Below are positions 1-9,425 of a stretch of DNA of 32,295 nucleotides, one piece after another. The translations under genes and the position numbers were made by a program. Origin of the DNA: Rodentibacter trehalosifermentans (GTDB lineage: Bacteria; Pseudomonadota; Gammaproteobacteria; Enterobacterales; Pasteurellaceae); assembly GCF_002000545.1 (NCBI RefSeq), contig NZ_MLHL01000018.1:1-32295 (forward strand). The letters run 5' to 3'. Every line of letters starts with the position of its first letter. Position 1 is the stretch's first letter. The notes under the pieces were generated by a model. That model was not told the DNA's origin and did not search any database. It saw nothing but the letters and a program-made list of their open reading frames with translations.

Positions 1-201
1 TTATCAGGTTGTACCATCTTCCCTCCCTCCGTTTACGGGGGGAGGGGCCGCAGGCGGAGGGAGAAAGCGCGGTTATTTTTCACCGAGTTTTTGCAACTTT
101 GTTGCAATCCTCCTTAAGGTGACGCCCAACGCTCCCGTAAACAGAAGGTGCGAAAAATGATTTATTGTGCAACAGCTACATAATATTGTAAATGACATGC
201 A
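1..201. other. Left-edge intergenic stretch with inverted repeats
   Basis: No gene is visible here. A pyrimidine-rich then purine-rich hairpin lies at about 21-47. The 9-mer GTTTACGGG (31-39) recurs inverted as CCCGTAAAC (134-142). A separate perfect hairpin TTGCAAC-TTT-GTTGCAA sits at 91-107. None is followed by a convincing T-run in the direction of lpxM transcription, so none is called a terminator. The block may be a small intergenic repeat or the tail of a feature outside the window. Confidence 0.4.
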
Positions 202-1158
202 TTAATCATAAAGATCTTCGCCATCTTTTCGTGTTCTTAATAATTGTAAAATCCAAACATATTGTTCTGGGGTTGGCGTGACAAAGGCTTCAATTTCTTC
301 ATTCATGGCTCGGGCTGATTTTTCAGGTTCATCACTTAGCGCCATAGGCGGGTGAATTTCCATTTCATATTTCCCACGTTCAGCGTTATAGCGAGGGAAC
401 ATAGGAATCACTACAGCTTTCGCCAATTTTGCCATTTTATTTAAGCCCGGAAGCGTGGCTTTATAAGTAGCAAAAAAATCCACAAAAACACTTTGTTCCG
501 CACCAAAATCTTCATCAGGCAGGTAATACCCCATTTCGCCCTGACGAATATGGCTTAAAAAAGGTTTGATGCCATTTTGACGGGCGTGCATTTTTCCCCC
601 GAAACGTTGACGAACCATCGTCCAAAGCCAATCCACTAAAGGATTGCGATGGGGGTTATACATAGAGGTCATCGGCATACCATGGGTGTGTAAAATAATC
701 CCGGAAGCATCAATCGCCCAACCGTGAGGTACCATTAAAATAATGTTATGCCCTTCAGCTTTTGCTTTTTGGATATGCGCAATCCCGATAAATTCACTGC
801 GTTTTTGCAAATGTTTTTTTGAGCGAACGGCAATCTCACCAATCCCCAGCATCACTTGGGCGACCACCGCAAACATATCATCAATGACCTTCTCACGCTG
901 TTGCTCAGTCCAATTTGGAAAACAATAACGCAAATTAATTTGCGCCCGTTTACGCTGTTTTTTTGCTTTGTGCCCAATCCATACGCCTAACTTAGCTGCA
1001 AATTTGTCTCGCAGCCGAAAAGGCACAAAGGCCAATAAAAGCAAAAAGAAGATACCAACCCAAATACCCCAGTATTTGGGTTTTAAATAAGACCACGAAA
1101 AATGCGGTTCATAGCCCACACGAGCCGTTAAACGAATATGTTGTTGAGAATCTGTCAT
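202..1158 (-). CDS. lpxM: Lipid A biosynthesis (myristoyl) acyltransferase LpxM/MsbB
   Basis: The 318-residue protein belongs to the LpxL/LpxM/HtrB acyltransferase family, which transfers a secondary acyl chain from acyl-ACP to Kdo2-lipid A at the inner membrane. One N-terminal membrane segment (about residues 32-47) is followed by the catalytic HX4D motif at H145-D150 in the context VPHGWAID, which is typical of the MsbB branch. Length is normal for the family. It is the last gene of the minus-strand run. An uptake signal (1181-1189) lies in the 30-bp gap after yfcA, and the ribosome binding site is weak. I recall msbB next to the yfcA homologue in H. influenzae, which supports LpxM over LpxL; acyl specificity cannot be read from the sequence. 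Confidence 0.92.
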   Translation of the reverse strand: MTDSQQHIRLTARVGYEPHFSWSYLKPKYWGIWVGIFFLLLLAFVPFRLRDKFAAKLGVWIGHKAKKQRKRAQINLRYCFPNWTEQQREKVIDDMFAVVAQVMLGIGEIAVRSKKHLQKRSEFIGIAHIQKAKAEGHNIILMVPHGWAIDASGIILHTHGMPMTSMYNPHRNPLVDWLWTMVRQRFGGKMHARQNGIKPFLSHIRQGEMGYYLPDEDFGAEQSVFVDFFATYKATLPGLNKMAKLAKAVVIPMFPRYNAERGKYEMEIHPPMALSDEPEKSARAMNEEIEAFVTPTPEQYVWILQLLRTRKDGEDLYD

Positions 1159-1188
1159 ATTAAAAACAGTTGCGGAATAGACCGCACT

Positions 1189-1956
1189 TTAAAAATTAAA
1201 CCAACCTTGGTCATAGGCCATTTTTGCCGTCATTAAAAACGACATCACCACAACCATCGGACGAATTAAGGTTTTCCCTTTTGTCATCACCATTTTTGCG
1301 CCCCAATTTGCCCCCAGAATACTGCCAATCATCATTACGATACCGGCAGTCCATAAAATCTGCCCGCCCGCTAAGAAAAGTAAGAAAGAGGCGAGATTGG
1401 AAGTAAAGTTCATCACTTTAGCGTGTGCCGTTGCTTTTGCCAAATTAAACCCAAGTAATGTCACACAAGCCAAACTCATAATAGAGCCGGTTCCCGGCCC
1501 GAAAAAACCGTCATAGAACCCTAAAAATGGGCTAATAATGATACCAAAAAACACATAGTTTAAACGTTGTTTGCGATCTTCATCACCTAATTTAGGCGTA
1601 AAAAGAAAATAGAGCCCTATACCTAAAATTAAGAAGGGCAAAATTTTCTTAAACACCGCCACATCAAGCAGTTGAATTAATATTGTGCCAAGAGCCGAGC
1701 CGACAAAAACACAAAGTAAAATCAACCACACTTCCCGTAAATTAACCGCTCTTTTTCGCAAAAAATAGAGGCTTGCAGAAAATGCCCCCCCCATCGCTTG
1801 CAATTTATTGGTTCCCAGTGCCATCGCCGGGGGAATACCTGTCATCAGTAAGGCAGGAATAGTGATTAAGCCACCTCCGCCTGCAATAGCATCAATAAAG
1901 GCGGCAATAAATGCCACCAAAAACAATAGTGCGAGAATATCAACGCCCAATTCCAT
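1189..1956 (-). CDS. yfcA: TSUP-family membrane transporter (YfcA/TauE/SafE type)
   Basis: The 255-residue integral membrane protein has about eight hydrophobic segments. The two-fold repeat signature of the sulfite-exporter TauE/SafE family is present: an N-terminal DAIAGGGGLITIPAL stretch (residues about 22-36) and a second-half FYDGFFGPGTGS stretch (about 147-158). Family members are thought to move small anions such as sulfite or sulfonates; the substrate here is unknown. It sits 26 bp after mepA and 30 bp before lpxM, so it is probably part of the same transcript. The start has an AGAGAAAAG-like ribosome binding site. The family is clear; the symbol follows the E. coli homologue. Confidence 0.85.
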   Translation of the reverse strand: MELGVDILALLFLVAFIAAFIDAIAGGGGLITIPALLMTGIPPAMALGTNKLQAMGGAFSASLYFLRKRAVNLREVWLILLCVFVGSALGTILIQLLDVAVFKKILPFLILGIGLYFLFTPKLGDEDRKQRLNYVFFGIIISPFLGFYDGFFGPGTGSIMSLACVTLLGFNLAKATAHAKVMNFTSNLASFLLFLAGGQILWTAGIVMMIGSILGANWGAKMVMTKGKTLIRPMVVVMSFLMTAKMAYDQGWFNF

Positions 1957-1982
1957 ATTCTTTTCTCTGTATCAGCCAATAA

Positions 1983-2843
1983 TTACTCTAACCATTCACT
2001 GCGATGGGGGGAGTTCAATATTTGTTGGCATAAAAAGGGTTCAGGAGGTACCACTTTGGGCTTACTTGAGCCCGCTCCCGGTTTTGCCGGCTCAAACCAA
2101 GAATAAAGTTCATCACCGCAGCCATCACCTGCCGGAACAGGGGCTTGATCTTCACAATAAGCAGCATCTACCGGGCATTTTAGACGAACGTGAAAGTGCG
2201 AATCATGCCCAAACCAAGGACGAATTTTATTCAGCCACCCCCGATCATGGCCTGCTGTCTGACAAAGTTTCACTTTAATTGCCGGATTAACAAAAATACG
2301 GGTAACATGAGGATCTTGTGCCGCTAATTTAATTAATGTCGAATGATGGTTATTCCAAACACGCTCATCGACACGTTGTGCTTTACGATCTACTACTAAT
2401 AATCCTTTGCCATCGGAATTTAAGGCATCGGCATCAGACATCTCCCCCATTCGCAACCAAATATCTGCATCTAATCCCATTTGGTGGCTGGCATGACCGG
2501 TTAAAAAACGCCCGCCCCCCGGCATGGCAATATCCCCGACTAACATCGTTGGTAGTCCTGCCGCTTTTGCTTTTTCACCCAAACGTTTTAAATACTGAAT
2601 CATTTCAGGATGCCCATAATAACGGTTACGATTCATACGAATTGCCTGATAGCCTTCACCTTTTATGGGTAAGGCTTGCGCCCCAATAATACAGCCGTTG
2701 GAATAACTCCCAATAGGCTTTGCCATACCATCTTCACTTGGGATTGGCCGCTTAATTTGTTGCCAATCTTTGGGGGCAGCGTACACACTTAACGAAAAAA
2801 GTGCGGTCAATACCACCGCGGTTTTTACTGCTTTTTTATTCAT
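1983..2843 (-). CDS. mepA: Penicillin-insensitive murein DD-endopeptidase (peptidase M74)
   Basis: The 286-residue periplasmic hydrolase cleaves D-alanyl-meso-diaminopimelyl cross-links in peptidoglycan. I chose the ATG at 2843, which gives a signal peptide (MNKKAVKT, then a hydrophobic core ending VYAA) and leaves a 13-bp gap after aroC. The frame stays open to 2957, but that would overlap aroC and lose the signal peptide. LAS-type metal ligands are visible: the GHASHQMGLDAD block (H117, H120, D125, D127) and the HDSHFH block (H213, H216, H218). An uptake signal at 2799-2807 codes for part of the signal-peptide core. Family, length and aroC linkage all agree with MepA. Confidence 0.93.
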   Translation of the reverse strand: MNKKAVKTAVVLTALFSLSVYAAPKDWQQIKRPIPSEDGMAKPIGSYSNGCIIGAQALPIKGEGYQAIRMNRNRYYGHPEMIQYLKRLGEKAKAAGLPTMLVGDIAMPGGGRFLTGHASHQMGLDADIWLRMGEMSDADALNSDGKGLLVVDRKAQRVDERVWNNHHSTLIKLAAQDPHVTRIFVNPAIKVKLCQTAGHDRGWLNKIRPWFGHDSHFHVRLKCPVDAAYCEDQAPVPAGDGCGDELYSWFEPAKPGAGSSKPKVVPPEPFLCQQILNSPHRSEWLE

Positions 2844-2856
2844 TTCACACAACCTA

Positions 2857-3930
2857 CTACTTACACTGTGCTTTAAAACGTAATAAATGATCCAATAACA
2901 CAATGGCCACCATGGCTTCTGCAATAGGAACAGCCCGAATGCCCACACAAGGATCATGGCGCCCCTTTGTTACCACTTCCACGGCTTTGCCATCAAGATT
3001 TACCGAACGACCGGGAATCGTAATGCTGGAAGTCGGCTTCAATGCAATAGTGGCAATAATCGGCTGACCTGAGCTAATGCCGCCTAAAATACCGCCGGCA
3101 TGATTTGTCTCAAAACCATTTGGCGTCATCTCATCACGATGTTGGCTGCCTCGTTGTTCCACAACCGCAAAACCATCGCCAATTTCTACCCCTTTTACCG
3201 CATTAATACCCATTAGCGCATGAGCCAAATCCGCATCTAAGCGATCAAATACCGGCTCCCCTAGTCCCACGGGTACATTTTCAGCAATCACTGTGAGCTT
3301 GGCGCCGATTGAATCCCCTTCTTTTTTAAGTTCACGGATCAATTCATCGAATTTTTCGACCGCACTTTCATCGGGGCAAAAGAAAGGGTTGCTCTCTACT
3401 GTCTGCCAATCGATCTTTCCCACCGTTTGTGGCGCAATTTTCACTTCGCCAATTTGGCTTAAAAAACCACGAACCTCAATACCAAATTGCTCCCGCAAAT
3501 ATTTTTTGGCAATGGCACCGGCTGCCACCCTCATTGCGGTTTCACGGGCGGAAGAACGCCCGCCACCACGATAATCTCGGATACCGTATTTTTGTTGATA
3601 AGTAAAATCCGCATGACCCGGGCGAAAACGATCTTTAATTTCACCGTAATCTTGGGAACGTTGATCCGCATTTTTAATAATCATCCCAATGCTCGTTCCG
3701 GTGGTTTTCCCTTCAAAGACCCCCGATAAAATTTGCACCTCATCCGCCTCCCGACGTGGCGTAGTGTAGCGGGAAGTGCCCGGTTTACGGCGATCTAAAT
3801 CGGGCTGAATATCTGCCTCTGATAAGGTCATATTAGGGGGAACGCCATCTACAATGCAGCCCAGTGCAATGCCATGGGATTCCCCAAAAGTTGTCACCCG
3901 GAAAAGTTGTCCGATTGTGTTGCCTGCCAT
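2857..3930 (-). CDS. aroC: Chorismate synthase
   Basis: The 357-residue cytoplasmic enzyme converts 5-enolpyruvylshikimate-3-phosphate to chorismate using reduced FMN, the last common step before aromatic amino acids, folate and menaquinone. Family signatures are the N-terminal GESHG (about residues 17-21), the [15 protein letters not shown] block (near 120-134) and the C-terminal GRHDPC motif. A good AGAGGTAA ribosome binding site precedes the ATG. It follows mscK by 22 bp and precedes mepA by 13 bp, an aroC-mepA pairing also known in E. coli. An uptake signal lies inside at 3359-3367, encoding SAV of ESAVEK. Confidence 0.97.
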   Translation of the reverse strand: MAGNTIGQLFRVTTFGESHGIALGCIVDGVPPNMTLSEADIQPDLDRRKPGTSRYTTPRREADEVQILSGVFEGKTTGTSIGMIIKNADQRSQDYGEIKDRFRPGHADFTYQQKYGIRDYRGGGRSSARETAMRVAAGAIAKKYLREQFGIEVRGFLSQIGEVKIAPQTVGKIDWQTVESNPFFCPDESAVEKFDELIRELKKEGDSIGAKLTVIAENVPVGLGEPVFDRLDADLAHALMGINAVKGVEIGDGFAVVEQRGSQHRDEMTPNGFETNHAGGILGGISSGQPIIATIALKPTSSITIPGRSVNLDGKAVEVVTKGRHDPCVGIRAVPIAEAMVAIVLLDHLLRFKAQCK

Positions 3931-3952
3931 AGTTTACCTCTTATTTTTTTGA

Positions 3953-6900
3953 TTATTTTTGAGCCGATAATCCGGTTGCATTGGTATCCTTAAAACAAAT
4001 TTCTTCACCGGTATCATGATTTTTAATAAAGACATCAAGCTGATTAAATGCAATCTCAATATTATTTTCAGCAAAAAGCTCATTGATGCGGCGATTTAGC
4101 GCATCTATGGTATTTGTTCGTTCAGAAAGTTGCCCCACATAGACCCGTAATTCGTGATCCAATGTACTGGCACCAAAAGATAAGAATAACGCACGGGGTT
4201 CAGGTTCTTTCAAGACTGCCGGTTGCTCATTTGCCGCTTGCAGAAGAAGTTTTTTCACTAATTCCAAATCAGAACCATAAGCCACCCCAACGGTGAGCAC
4301 CAAACGTGTCATCGCATTGGAAAGCGCCCAGTTTATCACCTGACCTGTCACAAAGGATTTATTCGGCACAATCACCTCTTTACGGTCAAAATCAATGAGG
4401 GTAATAGCCCGGATACGAATTTTCGCCACTGTCCCACTCACACCGTTGATCGTAACGGTATCGCCCACACGAATCGGCCGTTCAAACAACAAGATAATGC
4501 CGGAAACAAAATTAGCGAAAATTTCCTGCATACCAAAACCCAGCCCCACAGAGAGTGCGGCAAATAACCATTGCAATTTAGACCAAGACATCCCAAGTGT
4601 TGCAAACGCCCAAGCACTGCCGACTGCCACAATAATATAAGTCAGTAACGTAGTGATGGTATAAGGGGTACCTTGTGATAATTTCAAGCGTGAAAACAGC
4701 AAAATTTCCAAAATACCTGAAATATTTCTCACCAATACATAAGTGATGCCTACGATGATAAGCGCCACAAGCAAATTAAACAGCGTGATACTCTCTGTCA
4801 CATTTGCACCATCTACCACAGAGACTTGTTGCCATAGGGTGATATCACGCAGGTAAGTGGCCACCGTGACAAGATCAGACCAAACAAAATAGAAAATACC
4901 AAACAATGCCGACCAAATAAATAAATCTGCAAAGCGTAGCAATTGGCTTCGAACCTCATTTAAGGCCAAGCCTTCTTCTTGATCGGAAATCACCACCACA
5001 TCATCTGAAGGCACGCCATCATTAAATTCGCCCGCTTTTTGATAGCGTTTTTCCATTAGACGGCGATGGGCCAAACGGCGTGATGACACCGTAACGCCAC
5101 GGTAAATCACATTGCGTAAAATAAACCAAATACACCAAGCAATATAAGAATTAATGATATGCTCGATTAAATTCAAAGCAGTGTAGTAATATCCCAACAC
5201 AATCAACACAATAAAGCCAATTGGGACAAGCTGTAATAAAATCTGAATGGTTTTCACAATCACATTATTACGCTGTGATTGGTTTTCTTCATAAGCCCGA
5301 AGGGCACGATTAAAGCGAGGTGCAACGATAACGGTACAGAAAATTAAAGAGGCAATGGTATTAATTTCACCTAACACATCATTTGCCAGACCATTATCCA
5401 TGACATTACTAAATACCGAGGTGTTCAACAATAGCACAACGACAATGATAATCCGTTTGACCACCCCACGGAATTTCTCGGCATCTTCTTGCGCAAAACC
5501 AAAATGGCGGACAAAAATCCCATTTGGGCGGAAAATGGCAAACCAAACATTAAAGAACCACCAATACCCCGCCATACGGAAAGACCAATCCCAAAATTCT
5601 TGTGGATGACGGAAGAAGAAAAAACCAATCATCTGGCAGACGGCAAGAAACCAAAGCGTCCCGGATAAATTTAATAATCCCGTTAAAATCAATGCCATTG
5701 GTGTATGCCATTGGCTGTCTGCACGCAAGGTATTAATTTCCCCGTTGATCATCGCCAAACGATGGGTAATCGCCGGTTTAAATTTAAAAATTGCCCCGCC
5801 TACCACAATCAAAATAAACACATAGGTGAGCAACGAAGGTAAATTATCGAAATTGGTTGGGAAGCCTAAATGCTTCATCATGCCATTAAACTGTGCCTCT
5901 AAAGACATCGGCAGCATTTTAAACCAATCTAAATTGATCGGGTTGTTACTTTTCACCCAAAAACTTTGCTGATCGAGTTTCGACTGAATTTGATCGCTTA
6001 TTTGCGTAATTTGTTGTTGGGTTAATTCAAGGGAAATCGCTAAATTAAGCTGATTATTTAATGACTTAATAAGATCAGAGCCCATTTTACGACGTTCTGT
6101 CAGCAAAGTGGTTAATTGTGCTTTCTCTGCAGCCGTAAAATGTTGGTTTTCATCTAGCTCGACTTTTTGAATATAAGCCTCTAAATCATAGAGCTCATTG
6201 CGGCGCTGGGTAATATCAAAAATTTGCACCCGTAAATCGGCAATTTGTTTTGATAGCCCTTGAATATTCAGATTTGTCGGTAATTTTTGCTTTTGTTGCT
6301 GAATAATACGGGAAAGCAACAAGGTGCCTTGCAAGGCACTAATTTGCCCGTCAATGGTACGCTGTGTCTGGGTTAAGCTGTCTAACACATTACGCATTCT
6401 CAGCTCATCTTGAGATAAGGTATTGGTTTTTTCGGTTTGTTCCAACAAAAGCTTGCTCAACATCGCATTACGATCAAGCTCTTTTTGAATGTAATCATTT
6501 TTAACCGCACTTTGTTGCTGTTGTTGTGCCTGTTCAACTTTATTTTGACTTTGCTCTAAATTTTTTTGGTTAATCATCTCTTGAATCGCAGAGATTTGCT
6601 GTTGTTGAACCTGTTGTTTCACGTTGAGCAAGTCATAATGGCTTTGATAGAGAACAGAAAGTTGATCGCTGTTTTTCAGTAAGGTTTGATTGTAGGTGTT
6701 TTTCAGATCAATAAGCTGTAATTCCAGTTGATACTGCTGTTCCTGCGTACTATTGGCTGTGCCCTCTGAGAGGGATTGGTTTAACACTTGGCTTCGTTTT
6801 AAATTATCCGCCAACGCCGTTTGTGCACGTTCAGACACCGCATTTTGCTCCGCAACGAGAGAATTGGCTGCAATGAGTGCCGTTTGCGTTTCCTGTTGCT

Positions 6901-7294
6901 GATTATTTAAGGTTTCTAAATCGGCTTGCAAATCTGTCAATGAAGTCGATTGATAATCATCGGAACGCACTTGATCCAAGCGTTTTCTCAGATTTTGTAA
7001 CTCTGCATTATTTTTTTGCGTTTCCGTCTCAGCAAGCGCCAAAGTTTCATTTAACTCATCATTATTGTTTTGCTGAGTTTGAATTTGTTTTAACAAATCA
7101 AGGGAGGTTTGCAATTCATCAATGCGCGATTTTTTTGCCTCCGCATCATCAATTTTTTGGGCAGCCTCCAAGTCGGCTTTAAGGCTTTGTTCTGTAGGTA
7201 ATGCGCTTTGCCCTGCGGCCATCGCAGTTTGTGAAACCACAAGCCCCAACAGACAAGCCGCTGAAAGGGCGCTAAAAAGACGAGATAATGTCAT
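3953..7294 (-). CDS. mscK: Mechanosensitive channel MscK (KefA)
   Basis: The 1113-residue inner-membrane channel gates on membrane tension and, in E. coli, also needs external potassium. I chose the ATG at 7294: it gives a signal peptide (MTLSRLFSAL, hydrophobic core, ending AMAAG), has an AGGAAAAC ribosome binding site, and starts 11 bp after the menE stop. An upstream ATG at 7402 would lie inside menE. The order is signal peptide, a Gln-rich coiled-coil periplasmic domain (about 30-480), a set of transmembrane helices, then the C-terminal MscS domain with the pore-helix stretch GLGFGMQEIFANF and the beta-domain ERPIRVGDTV...VPNKSF. Length is close to E. coli MscK (about 1120). An uptake signal lies at 6504-6512. 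Confidence 0.93.
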   Translation of the reverse strand: MTLSRLFSALSAACLLGLVVSQTAMAAGQSALPTEQSLKADLEAAQKIDDAEAKKSRIDELQTSLDLLKQIQTQQNNNDELNETLALAETETQKNNAELQNLRKRLDQVRSDDYQSTSLTDLQADLETLNNQQQETQTALIAANSLVAEQNAVSERAQTALADNLKRSQVLNQSLSEGTANSTQEQQYQLELQLIDLKNTYNQTLLKNSDQLSVLYQSHYDLLNVKQQVQQQQISAIQEMINQKNLEQSQNKVEQAQQQQQSAVKNDYIQKELDRNAMLSKLLLEQTEKTNTLSQDELRMRNVLDSLTQTQRTIDGQISALQGTLLLSRIIQQQKQKLPTNLNIQGLSKQIADLRVQIFDITQRRNELYDLEAYIQKVELDENQHFTAAEKAQLTTLLTERRKMGSDLIKSLNNQLNLAISLELTQQQITQISDQIQSKLDQQSFWVKSNNPINLDWFKMLPMSLEAQFNGMMKHLGFPTNFDNLPSLLTYVFILIVVGGAIFKFKPAITHRLAMINGEINTLRADSQWHTPMALILTGLLNLSGTLWFLAVCQMIGFFFFRHPQEFWDWSFRMAGYWWFFNVWFAIFRPNGIFVRHFGFAQEDAEKFRGVVKRIIIVVVLLLNTSVFSNVMDNGLANDVLGEINTIASLIFCTVIVAPRFNRALRAYEENQSQRNNVIVKTIQILLQLVPIGFIVLIVLGYYYTALNLIEHIINSYIAWCIWFILRNVIYRGVTVSSRRLAHRRLMEKRYQKAGEFNDGVPSDDVVVISDQEEGLALNEVRSQLLRFADLFIWSALFGIFYFVWSDLVTVATYLRDITLWQQVSVVDGANVTESITLFNLLVALIIVGITYVLVRNISGILEILLFSRLKLSQGTPYTITTLLTYIIVAVGSAWAFATLGMSWSKLQWLFAALSVGLGFGMQEIFANFVSGIILLFERPIRVGDTVTINGVSGTVAKIRIRAITLIDFDRKEVIVPNKSFVTGQVINWALSNAMTRLVLTVGVAYGSDLELVKKLLLQAANEQPAVLKEPEPRALFLSFGASTLDHELRVYVGQLSERTNTIDALNRRINELFAENNIEIAFNQLDVFIKNHDTGEEICFKDTNATGLSAQK

Positions 7295-7305
7295 AGTTTT
7301 CCTAT

Positions 7306-8727
7306 TTATTGTTGTTCTTTCACTCTGTGTTGTTCTTGAGATGCCAGCCATTGTGCTAACGCCTGACGAGAAATTTTTATTGCCCCTTGTTGTATCCCAC
7401 AAGGTAGAGGGTAATAAGCAATAGGTTGTTTAAATTTTGCTAAATGGGTTTGTAAAAAAACACGCAATTTTTCGACCGCACTTTCTGTAAAGTGTTCATA
7501 AAATTCCACCAGCGCAACCGGTCTTGCCCCAAATTCCAAGTCTGCTTTGGGCAGAACAACCACTTGTTTTGCTAAATGAGATTGCAAAATCACCCTTTCA
7601 ATTTCCTCCGGTTGAATATTTTCTCCACCGGAAATAAACATATTGTCTAAGCGGCCAATAATCACTAATTCATTATTTTTCCATATGCCTTTATCTTTTG
7701 TTTGCAACCAACCTTGCTCATTGGTCAGCGAAATTATCTCACCGTTTTTCCAATAGCCTAATGCCAGCCCTGCCCCCTTCAACCAAATTTCTTCATTCAT
7801 CAGTTTAAATTCACGCCCTAAAAGGGGTTGGCCCACACCGGGTGCGTTATCTGAGGGTTTGGCAAAAATTGTTGAGGCCATTTCCGTCATGCCATATCCG
7901 CTATAAGCCGTGATGCCATATTGACAAATCTCTTGAGTTAACGCCTGTGGAATATGTGCCCCCCCCAATAAAATATGTTTTGTATTCACTCGGGTTTGTG
8001 GCGCAGTGCGCAGATAATCCAGCAAACGTTGAAGTTGTGTAGGGACAAGTGAGGCATGGGTGGCTTGTAAAAGGGAAGCAAAAAAATCGGCTTGAGGAAA
8101 ATGTAACTGCGCCCCACAAAGCAACCAACGCCATACAATGCCTTGCCCCGAGACATGATATAAAGGCAGTGACAATAACCAAGATTGCGAGGCATTAAAG
8201 TGCATAAATTGACAAACCCCTCGGGCATTGTCTAAATGCGCCTTTATATGATGCACCACCGCTTTGGGCAAACCACTTGAACCGGAAGTCAGTGTCATTG
8301 TCGCCGGACGGAAAAAATCCGCAGTATGATAAGACAAAAGTGTAGATGAAGCGCTTGCCGGAATAGCCAATAAATCCTCATCAACAAAACATCTATCAAT
8401 AGCATATTCAGCACACAACGCATGGATTTTTTCCGGTGGAAATGCCGGATTTAACCCCAAAATTTTGGTACCGATCTGAATGCTTGCCAAATAAAGAAAA
8501 AGTATCGCTTCAGAATTTTTACCGCAAAAAGCAAGCGTACTTTCCGATGTGATCCCTCTGGTTTGTAAAAACACCGCTGTTTGATTGATTTTTTGCCCAA
8601 TCTCTTGCCAAGTAAAAACATCACCTTGCGATGAGCGCAAGGCGATTTTCTTACGATACTGAGGATCCTCGGCAAAGACTTGCCAAGGAAAAGATTTAGT
8701 GACTGACAAAATAGGCTCGCACCTCAT
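7306..8727 (-). CDS. menE: O-succinylbenzoate-CoA ligase
   Basis: The 473-residue ANL-superfamily adenylating enzyme activates o-succinylbenzoate with ATP and CoA in menaquinone synthesis. It shows the ATP P-loop TLTSGSSGLPK (residues 145-155), the YGMTE motif, the RLDNMFISGGENIQPEEIE hinge region, and a C-terminal IKISR block carrying the catalytic lysine. The start is uncertain: the ATG at 8727 overlaps the end of seqA by about 30 bp with no strong ribosome binding site. A TTG at 8709 has GAGG about 12 bases upstream, and another TTG lies at 8730. The seqA overlap suggests translational coupling. An uptake signal lies at 7475-7483. The rest of the men pathway is not in the window. Confidence 0.88.
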   Translation of the reverse strand: MRCEPILSVTKSFPWQVFAEDPQYRKKIALRSSQGDVFTWQEIGQKINQTAVFLQTRGITSESTLAFCGKNSEAILFLYLASIQIGTKILGLNPAFPPEKIHALCAEYAIDRCFVDEDLLAIPASASSTLLSYHTADFFRPATMTLTSGSSGLPKAVVHHIKAHLDNARGVCQFMHFNASQSWLLSLPLYHVSGQGIVWRWLLCGAQLHFPQADFFASLLQATHASLVPTQLQRLLDYLRTAPQTRVNTKHILLGGAHIPQALTQEICQYGITAYSGYGMTEMASTIFAKPSDNAPGVGQPLLGREFKLMNEEIWLKGAGLALGYWKNGEIISLTNEQGWLQTKDKGIWKNNELVIIGRLDNMFISGGENIQPEEIERVILQSHLAKQVVVLPKADLEFGARPVALVEFYEHFTESAVEKLRVFLQTHLAKFKQPIAYYPLPCGIQQGAIKISRQALAQWLASQEQHRVKEQQ

Positions 8728-9355
8728 CAATCAGGCTTTCCGGCAAATCCATCGATTGCATCGCCCCTTCTAACATCAACATTTTCCGACCACTGTTGGT
8801 ATTGGTGATCACCCAATAAGGGGTATCCGGAATTTGTTTAGGTTTGGTGTGATTTCCCGCCATTAATAATGTGGCCTCATCACGGGCAAAATAAACCCGA
8901 GTGCGCCCCTGTAACGATTCCGTGGCCTGGGCAAAACTTTCCGGATTTGTCCGATAAAGCACACGTAAAATAGCCAGAAAACGAACCACGGCTTTCGTTT
9001 CTTCTTTGAATTCTGTGGAATTTAATAAAGCATGCACTTTATCGGTGATTTGATTAATCGCCGAGTCCGACTGTTTTTTCACCGTTTTCAACGGGGGGGG
9101 GGCTTCAACAGTTTTTGGCGTAGATTCAGGTGAAGTTTGAGGGACATTTGCCGGTTTCGTTTCTTTTGGCAAAAAAGCATCGGATTTGACCGCACTTTTA
9201 TTCGCTTCATCAAAAGAAACCAAGTCTAATGTGCTGTTTGGATTAGCCGGTAAATTTAACAAACGGCGAAGAATATCGGAAGCGCTTTCACCAATGGATT
9301 GGGTTTGTTTTGCAATATATTGGTACAGCTCTTCATCCACTTCAATGATCTTCAT
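8696..9355 (-). CDS. seqA: SeqA, negative modulator of replication initiation
   Basis: The 219-residue protein binds hemimethylated GATC sites, sequesters oriC and limits re-initiation. The N-terminal oligomerisation domain (MKIIEVDEELYQYI...SASDILRRLL, residues 1-37) and the C-terminal DNA-binding domain (from about residue 100, ending SLIDEVRAYFVSH) are both present. The linker is longer than in E. coli SeqA (about 181 residues in total) and rich in Pro, Thr and Lys. A run of ten C on the coding strand (9093-9102) encodes part of APPPL in the linker; a one-base slip there would remove the DNA-binding domain. A GGGAGAAA ribosome binding site precedes the ATG. Divergent ybfF matches E. coli order. 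Confidence 0.95.
   Translation of the reverse strand: MKIIEVDEELYQYIAKQTQSIGESASDILRRLLNLPANPNSTLDLVSFDEANKSAVKSDAFLPKETKPANVPQTSPESTPKTVEAPPPLKTVKKQSDSAINQITDKVHALLNSTEFKEETKAVVRFLAILRVLYRTNPESFAQATESLQGRTRVYFARDEATLLMAGNHTKPKQIPDTPYWVITNTNSGRKMLMLEGAMQSMDLPESLIDEVRAYFVSH
9093..9102. repeat. Homopolymer G10/C10 tract inside seqA
   Basis: Ten consecutive G on the plus strand (C on the seqA coding strand) fall in the linker codons GCC CCC CCC CCG. As written the frame is open. Homopolymers of this length are prone to slippage. Confidence 0.9.
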
Positions 9356-9387
9356 TTTTATTTCTCCCTTTGCTAAAATTTTTGCTC

Positions 9388-9393
9388 ATTATA
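9388..9393 (-). promoter_or_regulatory. Probable -10 element upstream of seqA
   Basis: Reading the minus strand, a perfect TATAAT lies about 33 bp before the seqA ATG. The hexamer 17 bp further upstream (GTGAGA) is a poor -35, so the call rests on the -10 alone. The same 70-bp gap must also serve the divergent ybfF gene. Confidence 0.4.
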
Positions 9394-9425
9394 ACGATTT
9401 CTCAACCAATTCTCACGCGAAAATT

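Noticed and set aside
1808..2278. A 156-codon plus-strand frame across the yfcA/mepA junction
   Set aside because: It lies opposite two well-supported genes and shows no recognisable domain.
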